Positions 37,710 to 47,202 of a stretch of DNA of 64,000 nucleotides are shown in pieces. The translations under genes were made by a program, and so were the position numbers. The stretch is from the NCBI RefSeq assembly GCF_900215205.1, contig NZ_OBDY01000015.1:83324-147323 (forward strand). The letters run 5' to 3'. This DNA comes from Paractinoplanes atraurantiacus. GTDB taxonomy: Bacteria; Actinomycetota; Actinomycetes; Mycobacteriales; Micromonosporaceae. The notes beneath the pieces were generated by a model that saw only the letters and a list, made by a program, of their open reading frames with translations, was not told where the DNA came from and made no database searches. Every line of letters starts with the position of its first letter. Position 1 is the first letter of the stretch.

Positions 37710-38615
37710 CCCGGCGTAGGCCGGGCCCACGGTCGAGGCCGCCTCGATCAGCCAGCCGAGGGCCGCGTCGCCGCCGCGGTCACGGTGCCGGACCATCGCC
37801 CAGGGATAGGTGAGCCCGGGCACGAGCCGCAGGCGCTCGGTGCCTTCGGGCAGCGCCGTCGAGCGCAGGCTCAGCGTGACGCACTCTCCCTCGGCGACCA
37901 GGTCGAGCGCCGAGGCCGCGCTGGCGGTGGTCATCGGGTAGAGGGCGGGCTCGAACCCGGCTCGCCGGCATTCGTTCAGCACGAACTCCCGCCATTCGGG
38001 GGCGAGCGCGTCGTGCGGCAGATAGAAGACTTCGTTCGCGGCCTCGGACAAGGCGACGCCACCATCCCGGGCCAGCCGGTGGCCGGTCGCGACGATGAGG
38101 TCGACCGGCTCGGTGGCGATGGGCTGGACGGTCAGGGCCTCGCCGGCCGGGGCGCCGAGACCGCAGAAGCCGGCGTCGAGGTCGCCGGCCAGGATGCGGC
38201 GGCGCTGGCTGACGCTGCCCTCGGCGGTCACGGTGAGCTGGAGGCCGTGGTGGGCCGCGCGGAGCCGTTTCAGCACCTCGCGGGGCAGCGACAGCTCGGC
38301 GTCGAGGACGTCCACGCGCAGGGCCGGCGGTTGCGGGGCCGCGGCGGCGAGGCCGGCCTTCAGGGCCGCGAGGGCTTGTTGGGCGTACGGCAAGAAGCCG
38401 TGACCGGCGGCGGTGAGAGCGACCCCGCGAGCGGAGCGGGCGAACAGCGGCACCCCGACCGCCCGCTCGAGGCGCTGGATCTGGTTGCTCAGGGCCGGTT
38501 GCGAGACGAACAGGCGTTGCGCGGCCCGGGTGAAGTGCAGCTCCTCGGCCAGCGTCAGGAAGTACCGCAGCAGCCGCAGATCGATGCCGTCGGCCCTGCC
38601 CTCACCTGGATTCAT
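37704..38615 (-). CDS. LysR-family transcriptional regulator
   Basis: A 303-residue LysR regulator. N-terminal winged HTH: LRLLRYFLTLAEELHFTRAA, then QRLFVSQPALSNQIQRLERA (classic LysR). The rest is the periplasmic-binding-like effector domain. It is divergent from the pseudaminic-acid-synthase-like gene with a 70-bp gap containing an inverted repeat, so it may regulate that gene. The inducer is unknown. Confidence 0.92.
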   Translation of the reverse strand: MNPGEGRADGIDLRLLRYFLTLAEELHFTRAAQRLFVSQPALSNQIQRLERAVGVPLFARSARGVALTAAGHGFLPYAQQALAALKAGLAAAAPQPPALRVDVLDAELSLPREVLKRLRAAHHGLQLTVTAEGSVSQRRRILAGDLDAGFCGLGAPAGEALTVQPIATEPVDLIVATGHRLARDGGVALSEAANEVFYLPHDALAPEWREFVLNECRRAGFEPALYPMTTASAASALDLVAEGECVTLSLRSTALPEGTERLRLVPGLTYPWAMVRHRDRGGDAALGWLIEAASTVGPAYAGS

Positions 38616-38641
38616 AACCGGATCCTGTCACCGGACCGGTT
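38616..38641. promoter_or_regulatory. Inverted repeat in the lysR/pseI intergenic region
   Basis: AACCGGATCC and GGACCGGTT form an inverted repeat with one bulged base around a 7-bp centre. It lies between divergent genes, next to the lysR start, a usual place for LysR autoregulatory sites. Binding is inferred. Confidence 0.4.
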
Positions 38642-38685
38642 CTGTGTCTTGGACCGGGACCACCCGCCGCCGCAAGACTGACCTC

Positions 38686-39735
38686 ATGACCACGATCAAG
38701 ATCGGCAACCATCTGATCGGCCCGGGCCACCGGCCGTACATCGTCGCGGAGATGTCGGGCAACCACAACGGATCCCTCGACCGCGCGCTCCAGATCGTCG
38801 ACGCCGCCGCCGACGCGGGCGCGCACGCCCTGAAGATCCAGACCTACACCCCCGACACCATCACGATCGACGACGACGGCCCCGATTTCCGTCTCTCCGA
38901 CGGTCACGACCTGTGGGGCGGTCAGACGCTCTACGCGCTCTATCAAAAGGCCCATACGCCGTACGACTGGCACGAGCCGATCTTCGAGCGCGCCGCCGCC
39001 CGCGGTCTGACCGTGTTCTCGGCCCCGTTCGACGCCACCGCGATCGAGCTGCTGGAGTCGCTGGGCGCGCCGGCGTACAAAATCGCCTCGTCCGAGCTCG
39101 TCGACCTGCCCCTGATCCAGCTGGCGGCGCGCACCGGCAAGCCGCTGATCCTGTCGACCGGCATGGCCGACGTCGGCGACATCGCCAACGCGCTGAAGGC
39201 GGCCCGCGAAGCCGGCGCGGAGCAGATCATCCTGTTGGCGTGCACGGCCTCCTACCCGGCGGCGCCCGAGGAGTCCAACCTGCGGCGCATTCCGGTCCTG
39301 GCCGAGACGTTCGGCGTGCAGGTCGGCCTGTCGGACCACACCCTGGGCATCGGCGTACCCCTCGCGAGCGTGGCCTTCGGCGCCACCCTGATCGAGAAGC
39401 ACATGACACTGGCCCGCGACGACGGCGGCGTCGACTCGTCGTTCTCCATGACCCCGGCCGAGACCCGGATGCTGGTCGACGAGAGCGAACGGGCCTGGCG
39501 GGCGCTGGGCACCACCCGGATCGGCCCGACGGAATCGGAGAGGGAGGGCCTGCGGTTCCGCCGTTCCCTCTACGTCGTCGCCGACGTCGAGGCCGGCGAC
39601 GAGGTCACCGCGGCGAACGTGCGCTCGATCCGCCCGGCCGGCGGCCTGCCCCCGGCCGAGATCGGCCGGGTGCTGGGCCGGAGCTTCACCCGCGACGTGG
39701 CCAAGGGGACGGCTCTGAGCTGGGACCTGATCTGA
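38686..39735 (+). CDS. Pseudaminic/sialic acid synthase (PseI/NeuB family)
   Basis: A 349-residue NeuB-family aldolase-type synthase that condenses phosphoenolpyruvate with an amino sugar to make a nonulosonic acid. N-terminal TIM barrel: IVAEMSGNHNGSLDRALQIV, ALKIQTYTPDTIT, YKIASSELVDLPLI, LLACTASYPA, GLSDHTLGI, EKHMTL. The C-terminal ~60 residues are the SAF antifreeze-like domain (SLYVVADVEAGDEVTAANVR). The GNHNG wording and length fit PseI best. No other pse/neu pathway gene is visible in the window, so the rest of the pathway must be elsewhere. The 3' end overlaps the convergent methyltransferase by 50 bp. Confidence 0.88.
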   Translation: MTTIKIGNHLIGPGHRPYIVAEMSGNHNGSLDRALQIVDAAADAGAHALKIQTYTPDTITIDDDGPDFRLSDGHDLWGGQTLYALYQKAHTPYDWHEPIFERAAARGLTVFSAPFDATAIELLESLGAPAYKIASSELVDLPLIQLAARTGKPLILSTGMADVGDIANALKAAREAGAEQIILLACTASYPAAPEESNLRRIPVLAETFGVQVGLSDHTLGIGVPLASVAFGATLIEKHMTLARDDGGVDSSFSMTPAETRMLVDESERAWRALGTTRIGPTESEREGLRFRRSLYVVADVEAGDEVTAANVRSIRPAGGLPPAEIGRVLGRSFTRDVAKGTALSWDLI

Positions 39736-40416
39736 GCCGGCCGGTGATCAGGTATTGGGTTCGCACCTCGTGGCCGGGCGCCACGCCGTACTGCTGATCC
39801 AGCTCGTAGATCGTGGTCAGCGGGGTCACGGTCACCGCGGTCAGGCCGGCCTCGCGCAGGACGGCCGCGGTCTGGTCGATCGACGTGGCGGCGGCCAGAG
39901 GCAGCTCGGCCCGCACCTCGGCGTCGTAGAAGCCGGTGAAGCTCTCCGAGGCGTTGTCCAAGCCCTCGGGGAACCAGGTGCTGTCCACGACGGCGACCAC
40001 CCCGCCGGGGCGCAGCAGGCGCATCCAGTTCTGGACAGCGGTGACCGGGGAACGCAGGGTCCACATCACGTAGCGGCCGACGACCGCGTCGAAGCTGCCC
40101 GGGGCGAAGTCCGGCGCCACCGCGTCGCCCCGCCGGAACGACGGCGGATGCGGGGACCTGTGCCGGCGGGCCTCGGCCAGCATGCCCTCGGAGAGGTCGA
40201 TGCCGGTGACGCGGTGACCGAGGGCGGCCACGGTCAGGGCGACATGTCCGCTGCCGGTGCCGACGTCGAGCACGTCGCCCTCGGTGAAGGGCAGCGCGCC
40301 GGCCCAGATCGACATCCAGGCCGCGTTGTCGGCGGCCAGCCGGGACGGGCGCTGCTGATAGGCGTCGTACGCGGGGGCGCGGCCGGTCCAGTAGTCGTTG
40401 ATGCGGTCCTGCGTGG

Positions 40417-40420
<4 letters not shown>
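39686..40420 (-). CDS. Class I SAM-dependent methyltransferase
   Basis: A 244-residue methyltransferase: motif I DVLDVGTGSGHVAL near residue 50, acidic strand RVTGIDLSEGML, motif IV FDAVVGRYVMWTL, and post-motif LRPGGVVAVVDS. The N-terminus DRINDYWTGRAPAYD is the type found beside Fec-type importers and in small-molecule modification. It is the last gene of the permease-SBP-ATPase operon, joined to the ATPase by an ATGA overlap, so its substrate may be linked to the imported metallophore or corrinoid. That link is inference. Confidence 0.88.
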
Positions 40421-41177
<757 letters not shown>

Positions 41178-41181
<4 letters not shown>

Positions 41182-42104
41182 TTGAAGCGCTGCACGATCT
41201 TCTCGAGTCCGTCCACGGACAGCGGCGACGGCGGCTCGGTGAAGTTGAACAGCTGGGTCATCACACTGCCGCTACGCACCGCTTTCAGCTGGCCGGATCC
41301 GGGCAGATGAGTCAGCGTCGGCGGCTCGCCGTCCGTGTAGAGCAGGATGAGCACGTCCGGGTCGCGCCCGAGGATCTCTTCCAAGGTCACCTCGAAGACC
41401 CGCTCCTTGCTGTCGCCGAAGACGTTCGTGAAGCCGGCCGCCTCCAACTGCGGGTGTGCCATGCTGGCGCTGCCGTACGCGTAGGTCACTCCCCCGCCGG
41501 CCGTCGGGTAGAGAACCGCCGCGGTACGGCCCTTCCCGACTTTTTCGATCTTGCCCACGCGGTCCTTGAGCGCCGCGGTCGCCGTGACGGCCCGCTCGGC
41601 ACGGCCGAAGACCTTGCCGTACGTCTCCAGCTGCTTGTAGACGTCGTCGAAGGTCGGCACGACGGTACTGTCCGGGCACATCGCCGGCTCTTCGAGCAGC
41701 GGGATGTCCACGGCGGACAGCGTGTCGCGGGACAGGTTGTCGACCTCGCCCAGGACCAGATCGGGCTGCTGGCTGATCACCACCTCCTTGGAGATCTGAA
41801 GATGGCCGCTGGTGTCGGTCCTGTCGGTCAGCAGCGGGATCTTGTCGAGTTCAGCTTGCGTCGCCGCGTCGTAGTACTCCTTCGGATACGCGCCGGCGCG
41901 GGCGGTGACCCGGTCGAGCACGCCCAGATCATGCAGGTAGGGCACGGCGGCACTCTTGAGCAGCACGACCCGTTCGGGCGCCTTGGCTAAGGTGACGTCG
42001 ACCCCGCAATTGGTGACGACGACGGCTTCCGCGGAGCCGGCGGCGCCGGCCGAACCACAGCCGGCCAGGGTGAGGACGAGGAGGGCGGCGGCCAGTTTCT
42101 TCAT
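41178..42104 (-). CDS. Fec/Btu-type ABC importer, substrate-binding lipoprotein
   Basis: A 308-residue lipoprotein: lipobox LTLAGC with Cys16, then a TroA/BtuF-like fold with EVVISQQPDLVLGEVD and LEEILGRDPDVLILLYTDG. An unusual TNCGVDV follows the lipobox region and is shared in form (NCGVEV) with the second importer's binding protein at 51017-52039. It captures the substrate outside the membrane. The substrate may be an iron-siderophore, corrinoid or other metal chelate; no riboswitch is seen upstream of this operon, unlike the second one. Confidence 0.9.
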
Positions 42105-42105
42105 C

Positions 42106-43182
42106 TCAGACTCCGGTGGCGTGCAGGCGGCGGATCAGGATCAGCAGGAAAGGGGCGCCGAGCAGCGCGGTGATGATGCCGATGGGGATCTCCTGCGGGG
42201 CGAGCAGCACGCGGGCGACCACGTCGGCCCAGACCAGCAGGATCGCGCCGAGCAGGGCGGCCACCGGCACGACCCGGGCGTGGGTGGCGCCGACGACGCG
42301 GCGGGCCAGGTGCGGCACGACCAGCCCGACGAAGCCGATGCTGCCGGAGGCCGAGACCAGCACGCCGACGCCGAGCGACACCACGACCAGCAACCGCATC
42401 CGGAACCGGTCGGGCGAGACACCGAGCGTGTGCGCGGTCTCGTCACCGACGGCGAGGGCGTCGAGCCGGCGGCCATTGACGGTCAGATAGGCGATGGTGC
42501 CGCCGATGACGATCGCGGCCACCGCCAGCAGCGCGTCCCAGCGGGCCAGGCCGAGCGAGCCGAGCAGCCAGAACATCACCGAGCGGGAGCCTTCGGCCGA
42601 ACCCGACGCGAAAATGAGGAAGCTGGTGAGCGCGTACAGCGCATAGCCGACGGCGACGCCGGACAGCAGCAGGCGCATCGAGGTGACCCGGCCGCCGCTG
42701 CGCGCGATCAGGAAGACGAGCAGCGAGGCGGCGAGCGCGCCGAGGAAGGCTGAGGTCGACAGGGCGTACTGGCCGAAGCCCGCTCCGACCCCGAAGAGGA
42801 TGGCCGCCGCGGCGCCGCTGGAGGCGCCCGAGTTGATCCCCAGCAGATAGGGGTCGGCGAGAACGTTGCGCACCATCGCCTGCAACGCCACTCCACAGGT
42901 GGCGAGGCCGGCACCGACCAGCATCCCGAGCAGGATCCGCGGCAGGCGCACCTGCCAGACGATCGCCTCCTGCGGCGGGGTCCAGGTGACGTCGCCGAGC
43001 CCGAACATCTGGTGGGCGAGGATCCGGGCCACGGTCGCCGGGCCGATCGCGATCGCCCCCGTGCCGACCGCGATCACCCCCGTGGCGATCAGCCCGGCGA
43101 CCAAACCCAGCACCCACAGGGTCGTGCGGCGCCGGCGGGCGGTCAGCCCCAGCACATCGGCGGACACGCGTCTAACCCCCAT
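42106..43182 (-). CDS. Fec/Btu-type ABC importer, permease
   Basis: A 358-residue FecCD-family permease with about ten hydrophobic helices. The family features RLPRILLGMLVGAGLATCGV near residue 75, DPYLLGINSGASSGA and GSIGFVGLVVPHLARRVVG are present, the last being the ATPase-coupling helix region. The ATG at 43182 was chosen because it starts the basic N-terminus (VRRVSA); longer open frame upstream crosses an inverted repeat. First gene of a four-gene operon (permease, binding protein, ATPase, methyltransferase). A single permease implies a homodimer. Confidence 0.92.
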   Translation of the reverse strand: MGVRRVSADVLGLTARRRRTTLWVLGLVAGLIATGVIAVGTGAIAIGPATVARILAHQMFGLGDVTWTPPQEAIVWQVRLPRILLGMLVGAGLATCGVALQAMVRNVLADPYLLGINSGASSGAAAAILFGVGAGFGQYALSTSAFLGALAASLLVFLIARSGGRVTSMRLLLSGVAVGYALYALTSFLIFASGSAEGSRSVMFWLLGSLGLARWDALLAVAAIVIGGTIAYLTVNGRRLDALAVGDETAHTLGVSPDRFRMRLLVVVSLGVGVLVSASGSIGFVGLVVPHLARRVVGATHARVVPVAALLGAILLVWADVVARVLLAPQEIPIGIITALLGAPFLLILIRRLHATGV

Positions 43183-43188
43183 AGACTG

Positions 43189-43213
43189 GTTGTTGCCAAA
43201 GATGTGCAACAAC
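43189..43213. promoter_or_regulatory. Inverted repeat just upstream of the importer operon
   Basis: GTTGTTGC (43189-43196) and GCAACAAC (43206-43213) are perfect 8-bp arms around a 9-bp centre, ending 6 bp before the permease ATG. A minus-strand TTAGGTT overlaps its distal edge and resembles half of a DtxR/IdeR-type iron box. An operator for metal- or ligand-dependent repression is likely by position; the regulator is unknown. Confidence 0.55.
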
Positions 43214-43352
43214 CTAACAGCATGATCAGCGCGCGGTGAAGGGGCGGGCCCCCGCAGCGTGGTTACCGAATGGGCCGTTCGGCTGTTGTTTTCCACCCCG
43301 TAACCGGGCCACCATCTGGAGCCACGCGACTCCGGAGTGTGGAGGTGGACAG

Positions 43353-43580
43353 GTGGAGCGCCGGGTCCCTCTGGGCAACCGCAAAATCGCCGGAGCAACC
43401 TTGACCGTGAGCACGATGGGCGGCTACAGCGTCAGCCTCGACGGCACCGACATCGGCTACGTCCACGCGGGCGTCGGCGACGAGTGGCACGCCTACCGCC
43501 GCCGAGCCGACCGGCCCGACGAGTATCTGGGCCACTTCGCCATGGACGAGGCGGTGGGCCGCATAGCCCACACGCCTTGA
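43353..43580 (+). CDS. Small uncharacterised protein
   Basis: A 75-residue protein I do not recognise. It has a good ribosome binding site (GGAGG nine bases before the GTG at 43353) and a plausible small beta-rich fold (GGYSVSLDGTDIGYVHAG, then EWHAYRRRADRPDEYLGHF). Composition is hydrophilic with no membrane segment. Small proteins of this type occur widely in actinomycetes. It is divergent from the importer operon. Confidence 0.55.
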   Translation: MERRVPLGNRKIAGATLTVSTMGGYSVSLDGTDIGYVHAGVGDEWHAYRRRADRPDEYLGHFAMDEAVGRIAHTP

Positions 43581-44036
43581 CTCACCACAGCCTTCAGCCA
43601 CGATCGCGATCCGCACTCGTCCGGCCGCTCGCACCGCGAAGCGGATGCCGATCCGGGCGCGCCCCCTCCCCCGCTTGAAGATCGGCGCATGCAACCGGTC
43701 ATCGACGTAACGATGGGGCCGCGGGTCCACCGCACGAGGTGGTGCTGAAGCTCCAAGGCGGTGACGACTGGAATCTGGCCAAGCTCCGCGGCGTTCGAGC
43801 CGCCGCGATTGCCGGTGTGGTGAGCAGCGGCCTGGGGATGGCACTCGAACGGCGGCGCGTCGGGCCGGCTCCGGCGGGCGTCGTGCGGGTTGTGGCGGCG
43901 GAGGGCGACGCTTCCGTCGTAGGGTGGCGAGCATCGGCAGCCACGCCGGGCCGCCGATGAGCGCGGACCGGGCGAGCCGGCGCCGGTCGAACGTCGTGCC
44001 GTCGAAACAGCCGACGGCGCAACGAATTGGCGGTCT
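43581..44036. other. No recognisable gene; possible relic
   Basis: I see no intact gene here. A minus-strand fragment (about 43940-44010, FDGTTFDRRRLARSALIGG) is protein-like but broken on both sides and fits no family I can name. No transfer RNA, transposase motif or clear repeat was found. Confidence 0.4.
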
Positions 44037-44504
44037 TCACAGGCCTAGGACGAGTGGGGCGGAGGGGATTCCGCATCTGAGCAAGGCCGTCAGTGGTGTG
44101 GCCAGGTCGCGGGGTGAGAACAAGTCGGGGCCGGCGTGATTCGTGATCTCGGCGAGGTGCCACCAGCGGAAGGACTCGAGGAGCTCGTCGGTGGCGAGCT
44201 GGTCGTCGGTGAACTCGCCGCGCGGCTCGAAGCGGGTGGTGCGGACCAGGAAGTAGTCGTTGACAATGGTGTCGGTCACCTGATGCCAGACGTGCGGTGG
44301 ATCGCCGGCGGTGACCAGTCCGGTTTCCTCTCGTAGCTCGCGGCGCAGCGCGGCCAGCCCGTCCTCGCCCGGCTCGATGCCGCCGCCCGGAGCGGCCCAC
44401 ACGGCCGGGGCTCCGCCGGGGACGGCCGGGTGCGGAGGCACGAACCGGCACAGCAGGACGTGGTCGTCCTCGTCGAGGATGATCGCTCGGGCGGAGGTTC
44501 GCAT
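44037..44504 (-). CDS. Nudix hydrolase
   Basis: A 155-residue Nudix protein. The Nudix box GGGIEPGEDGLAALRRELRE followed by ETGL matches GX5EX7REUXEEXGU. N-terminal strand RTSARAIILDEDDHVLLCRF is typical. It hydrolyses a nucleoside diphosphate linked to another group; substrate unknown. The ATG at 44504 was chosen as the start of the domain; the longer frame upstream has no domain sequence. Divergent from the riboswitch-nrdAB unit. Confidence 0.9.
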   Translation of the reverse strand: MRTSARAIILDEDDHVLLCRFVPPHPAVPGGAPAVWAAPGGGIEPGEDGLAALRRELREETGLVTAGDPPHVWHQVTDTIVNDYFLVRTTRFEPRGEFTDDQLATDELLESFRWWHLAEITNHAGPDLFSPRDLATPLTALLRCGIPSAPLVLGL

Positions 44505-44607
44505 CCCGCCACTATGGAGGGCCGGGGCAAACGCGACACGCCGATCACAGCATGTGGGGTTGCCACTTCGGGGCCCCACCCATATATGGTGTCTCACGCA
44601 GCTGGTT

Positions 44608-44787
44608 CGGCCGCGCCGTCATGGTGTGTCCGAGGCAAGAGGGAACCCGGTGTGAGTCCGGGACTGCCCCGCAGCGGTGAGTGGGAACGAAAGCCGTCAC
44701 AGAGCACTGGGCGCGAGCCTGGGAAGCGACGGCCGGTAGGCGATCTTTCAAAAAGATCAAGCCCACGAGTCCGAAGACCTGCCAGCG
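44608..44787 (+). promoter_or_regulatory. Cobalamin riboswitch upstream of nrdAB
   Basis: Conserved cobalamin aptamer elements appear in order: GAGGCAAGAGGGAA, CCCGGTGTGAGTCCGGGACT, GCCCCGCAGCGGTGA, then GGGCGCGAGCCTGGGAAG and the B12 box GAGTCCGAAGACCTGCC (44767-44783). In Streptomyces a cobalamin riboswitch represses class Ia nrdAB when vitamin B12 allows the class II enzyme to work; the same logic is expected here. Boundaries are approximate. Confidence 0.92.
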
Positions 44788-44813
44788 CGCCGCACGCCGA
44801 CCGGTGTGCGGCG
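44788..44813 (+). terminator. Stem-loop after the B12 box (expression platform candidate)
   Basis: CGCCGCAC (44788-44795) pairs with GTGCGGCG (44806-44813) around a 10-nt loop directly after the B12 box. It could act as the riboswitch's termination or folding-control hairpin. There is no U-tract, and the nrdA start is still 94 bp away. Confidence 0.5.
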
Positions 44814-44907
44814 GTCGAAGGCCGCGTGGGACGGCCGACGCCATCAGTCGGCCCCGCCGTGGCCGTCGGCGTCTCCCGCGTGCCTTCACCAGGGCGAGGG
44901 AGAGACG

Positions 44908-47202
44908 ATGCAGGTCCGCAAGCGCAACGGCGATCTGGAGACGGTCGACGTCAACAAGATCGTCAAGGCGGTCGAGCGGTGGGTCAGCGACCTCGACGAG
45001 GTCGACCCGCTCCGGGTGGCCACAAAGACGATCAGCGGGTTGTACGACGGAGCCACCACCGCCGAGCTCGACAAGCTCTCCATTCAGACGGCGGCCGAGC
45101 TCATCGGCGAGGAACCGCAGTACTCGAAACTGGCCGCGCGCCTTCTCGCGGCCTATGTGGACAAGGAGGTCCGCCTCCAGGAAGTGGCCAGCTTCTCCCA
45201 GTCGATCCGCTACGCCCATCAGCAGGGCCTGATCGGCGACGAGACGGCCACGTTCGTCCGCCGCAACGCCCGCAAGCTCGACGACGCGATCGACCTCGAC
45301 GGGGACCTGCGGTTCGAATACTTCGGCCTGCGCACTGTCGCCGACCGCTACCTGCTGCGGCATCCGCGGAGCCGGCTGGTCGTGGAGACACCGCAGTACT
45401 GGCTGCTGCGCGTGGCCTGCGGGTTGAGCGCGACCCCGGCCGAGGCGATCGGTTTCTACAAGCTGATGTCGTCGCTGGCGTACCTGCCGAGTTCGCCGAC
45501 TCTCTTCAACTCCGGTACCCGGCACACCCAGATGTCGTCGTGTTTCCTGGTCGACTCCCCCTCCGACGAGCTCGACTCCATCTACGAGCGGTACCACCAG
45601 GTCGCGAAACTGTCGAAGTTCTCCGGCGGCATCGGCATCGCCTGGTCGCGGATCCGCGGCCGGGGCGCGCTTATTCGCGGTACGAACGGCAAGTCGAACG
45701 GCATCGTGCCGTTCCTCAAAACGCTCGACGCCGGAGTCGCCGCGGTCAACCAGGGTGGCCGGCGCAAGGGTGCGGCCTGCGTCTATCTGGAGCCGTGGCA
45801 TCCCGACGTCGAGGAGTTTCTGGAGCTTCGCGACAACACCGGCGAGGAGTCCCGGCGTACACACAATTTGAATCTGGCCAACTGGATCCCGGACGAATTC
45901 ATGCGCCGGGTCGAGGCCGACGAGGACTGGTCGCTGATCGACCCCTCCGACGCGCCGGAACTGCCCGACCTGTTCGGTGAGGCGTTCGACGAGGCGTACC
46001 GAAGGGCCGAGAAAAAGGCGGTCAAGACCGTCAAGGCCCGCGACTTGTACGGCCGGATGATGCGCACCCTCGCACAGACCGGCAATGGCTGGATGACGTT
46101 CAAGGACCGCTCGAACGCGCTGTCGAACCAGACCGGCGCGCCCGGCAACACCATCCACCTGTCGAATCTGTGCACCGAGATCCTCGAGGTCAACAACGAC
46201 GACGAGACCGCCGTCTGCAATCTCGGCTCGATCAATCTGGGCGCGCACCTCACCGACGGCGCCGTCGACTGGGCGAAACTGCGCGAGACCGTGCGGACGG
46301 CCGTGGTCTTCCTCGACCGGGTCATCGACATCAATTACTACCCGTCGCCGCAGGCGGCCGCGTCCAATCCGCGCTGGCGGCCGATCGGCCTGGGCCTGAT
46401 GGGCTTGCAGGACGCGTTCTTTCAGCTGCGAATGCCGTTCGACTCGCCGGAGGCCAAGGAGCTGTCCACCCGCGTACAGGAAGAGGTTTTCCTGACCGCT
46501 CTGGAATCGTCGGCCGCGCTGGCCGAGCAGTTCGGGCCGCATCCGTCGTACGCGGAGACACGCGCCGCGAACGGCGATCTGCACCACGAATTGTGGGGCG
46601 CGACGCCGGCGCAGAGCGAGCGCTGGGCCGCTGTGAAAAGCCGGATCGCCGAGCACGGCCTGCGCAACTCGCTCATGATCGCGATTGCGCCGACCGCGAC
46701 CATCGCGTCGATCGCCGGCTGCTACGAATGCATCGAGCCGCAGGTGTCCAACCTGTTCAAGCGCGAGACCATGTCCGGCGAGTTCCTTCAGATCAATTCC
46801 TATCTTGTACGGGAATTGAAGGCCCGCGGTCTGTGGACGGCACCGATCCGGGAGCAGATCAAGCGGGCCGAAGGGTCGGTGCAGGGCATCGCCGAGCTGC
46901 CGGCCGAGGTGCGCGAGCTGTTCCGTACGGCGTGGGAGTTGCCGCAGAAGGCGCTGATCGAGCTGGCCGCCGCGCGGGCCCCGTACATCGATCAGTCGCA
47001 GTCCTTGAATTTGTTCCTGAGCGCGCCGACCATCGGCAAGCTCTCGTCGATGTACCTCTACGCCTGGAAAGCCGGGCTGAAGACCACGTACTACCTGCGT
47101 TCGCGTCCGGCGACACGCATTCAGCAGGCCACGGTGTCCGTGCTGTCACCGGCCGAGGCCTGCTCCCTGGAAAACCCCGAGTCATGTGAGGCCTGCCAGT
47201 AA
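44908..47202 (+). CDS. nrdA: Class Ia ribonucleotide reductase, alpha subunit
   Basis: A 764-residue catalytic subunit reducing ribonucleoside diphosphates. An N-terminal ATP-cone is present (VRKRNGDLETVDVNKIVKAV). The active-site cysteines are visible in QMSSCFLVD, LSNLCTEIL and ETAVCNLGSINLG, and the C-terminal redox pair in SCEACQ. The ATG at 44908 has an AGGGAG ribosome binding site; the open frame further upstream runs back toward the riboswitch hairpin and is not used. Controlled by the cobalamin riboswitch upstream. Overlaps nrdB by 1 bp (TAATG). A class II (NrdJ) enzyme is expected elsewhere in the genome. Confidence 0.95.
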   Translation: MQVRKRNGDLETVDVNKIVKAVERWVSDLDEVDPLRVATKTISGLYDGATTAELDKLSIQTAAELIGEEPQYSKLAARLLAAYVDKEVRLQEVASFSQSIRYAHQQGLIGDETATFVRRNARKLDDAIDLDGDLRFEYFGLRTVADRYLLRHPRSRLVVETPQYWLLRVACGLSATPAEAIGFYKLMSSLAYLPSSPTLFNSGTRHTQMSSCFLVDSPSDELDSIYERYHQVAKLSKFSGGIGIAWSRIRGRGALIRGTNGKSNGIVPFLKTLDAGVAAVNQGGRRKGAACVYLEPWHPDVEEFLELRDNTGEESRRTHNLNLANWIPDEFMRRVEADEDWSLIDPSDAPELPDLFGEAFDEAYRRAEKKAVKTVKARDLYGRMMRTLAQTGNGWMTFKDRSNALSNQTGAPGNTIHLSNLCTEILEVNNDDETAVCNLGSINLGAHLTDGAVDWAKLRETVRTAVVFLDRVIDINYYPSPQAAASNPRWRPIGLGLMGLQDAFFQLRMPFDSPEAKELSTRVQEEVFLTALESSAALAEQFGPHPSYAETRAANGDLHHELWGATPAQSERWAAVKSRIAEHGLRNSLMIAIAPTATIASIAGCYECIEPQVSNLFKRETMSGEFLQINSYLVRELKARGLWTAPIREQIKRAEGSVQGIAELPAEVRELFRTAWELPQKALIELAAARAPYIDQSQSLNLFLSAPTIGKLSSMYLYAWKAGLKTTYYLRSRPATRIQQATVSVLSPAEACSLENPESCEACQ

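Noticed and set aside
43699..44451. 250-codon minus-strand frame overlapping the Nudix gene
   Set aside because: Arg/Pro/Thr-rich shadow; the Nudix box is in a different frame and is clearly coding.
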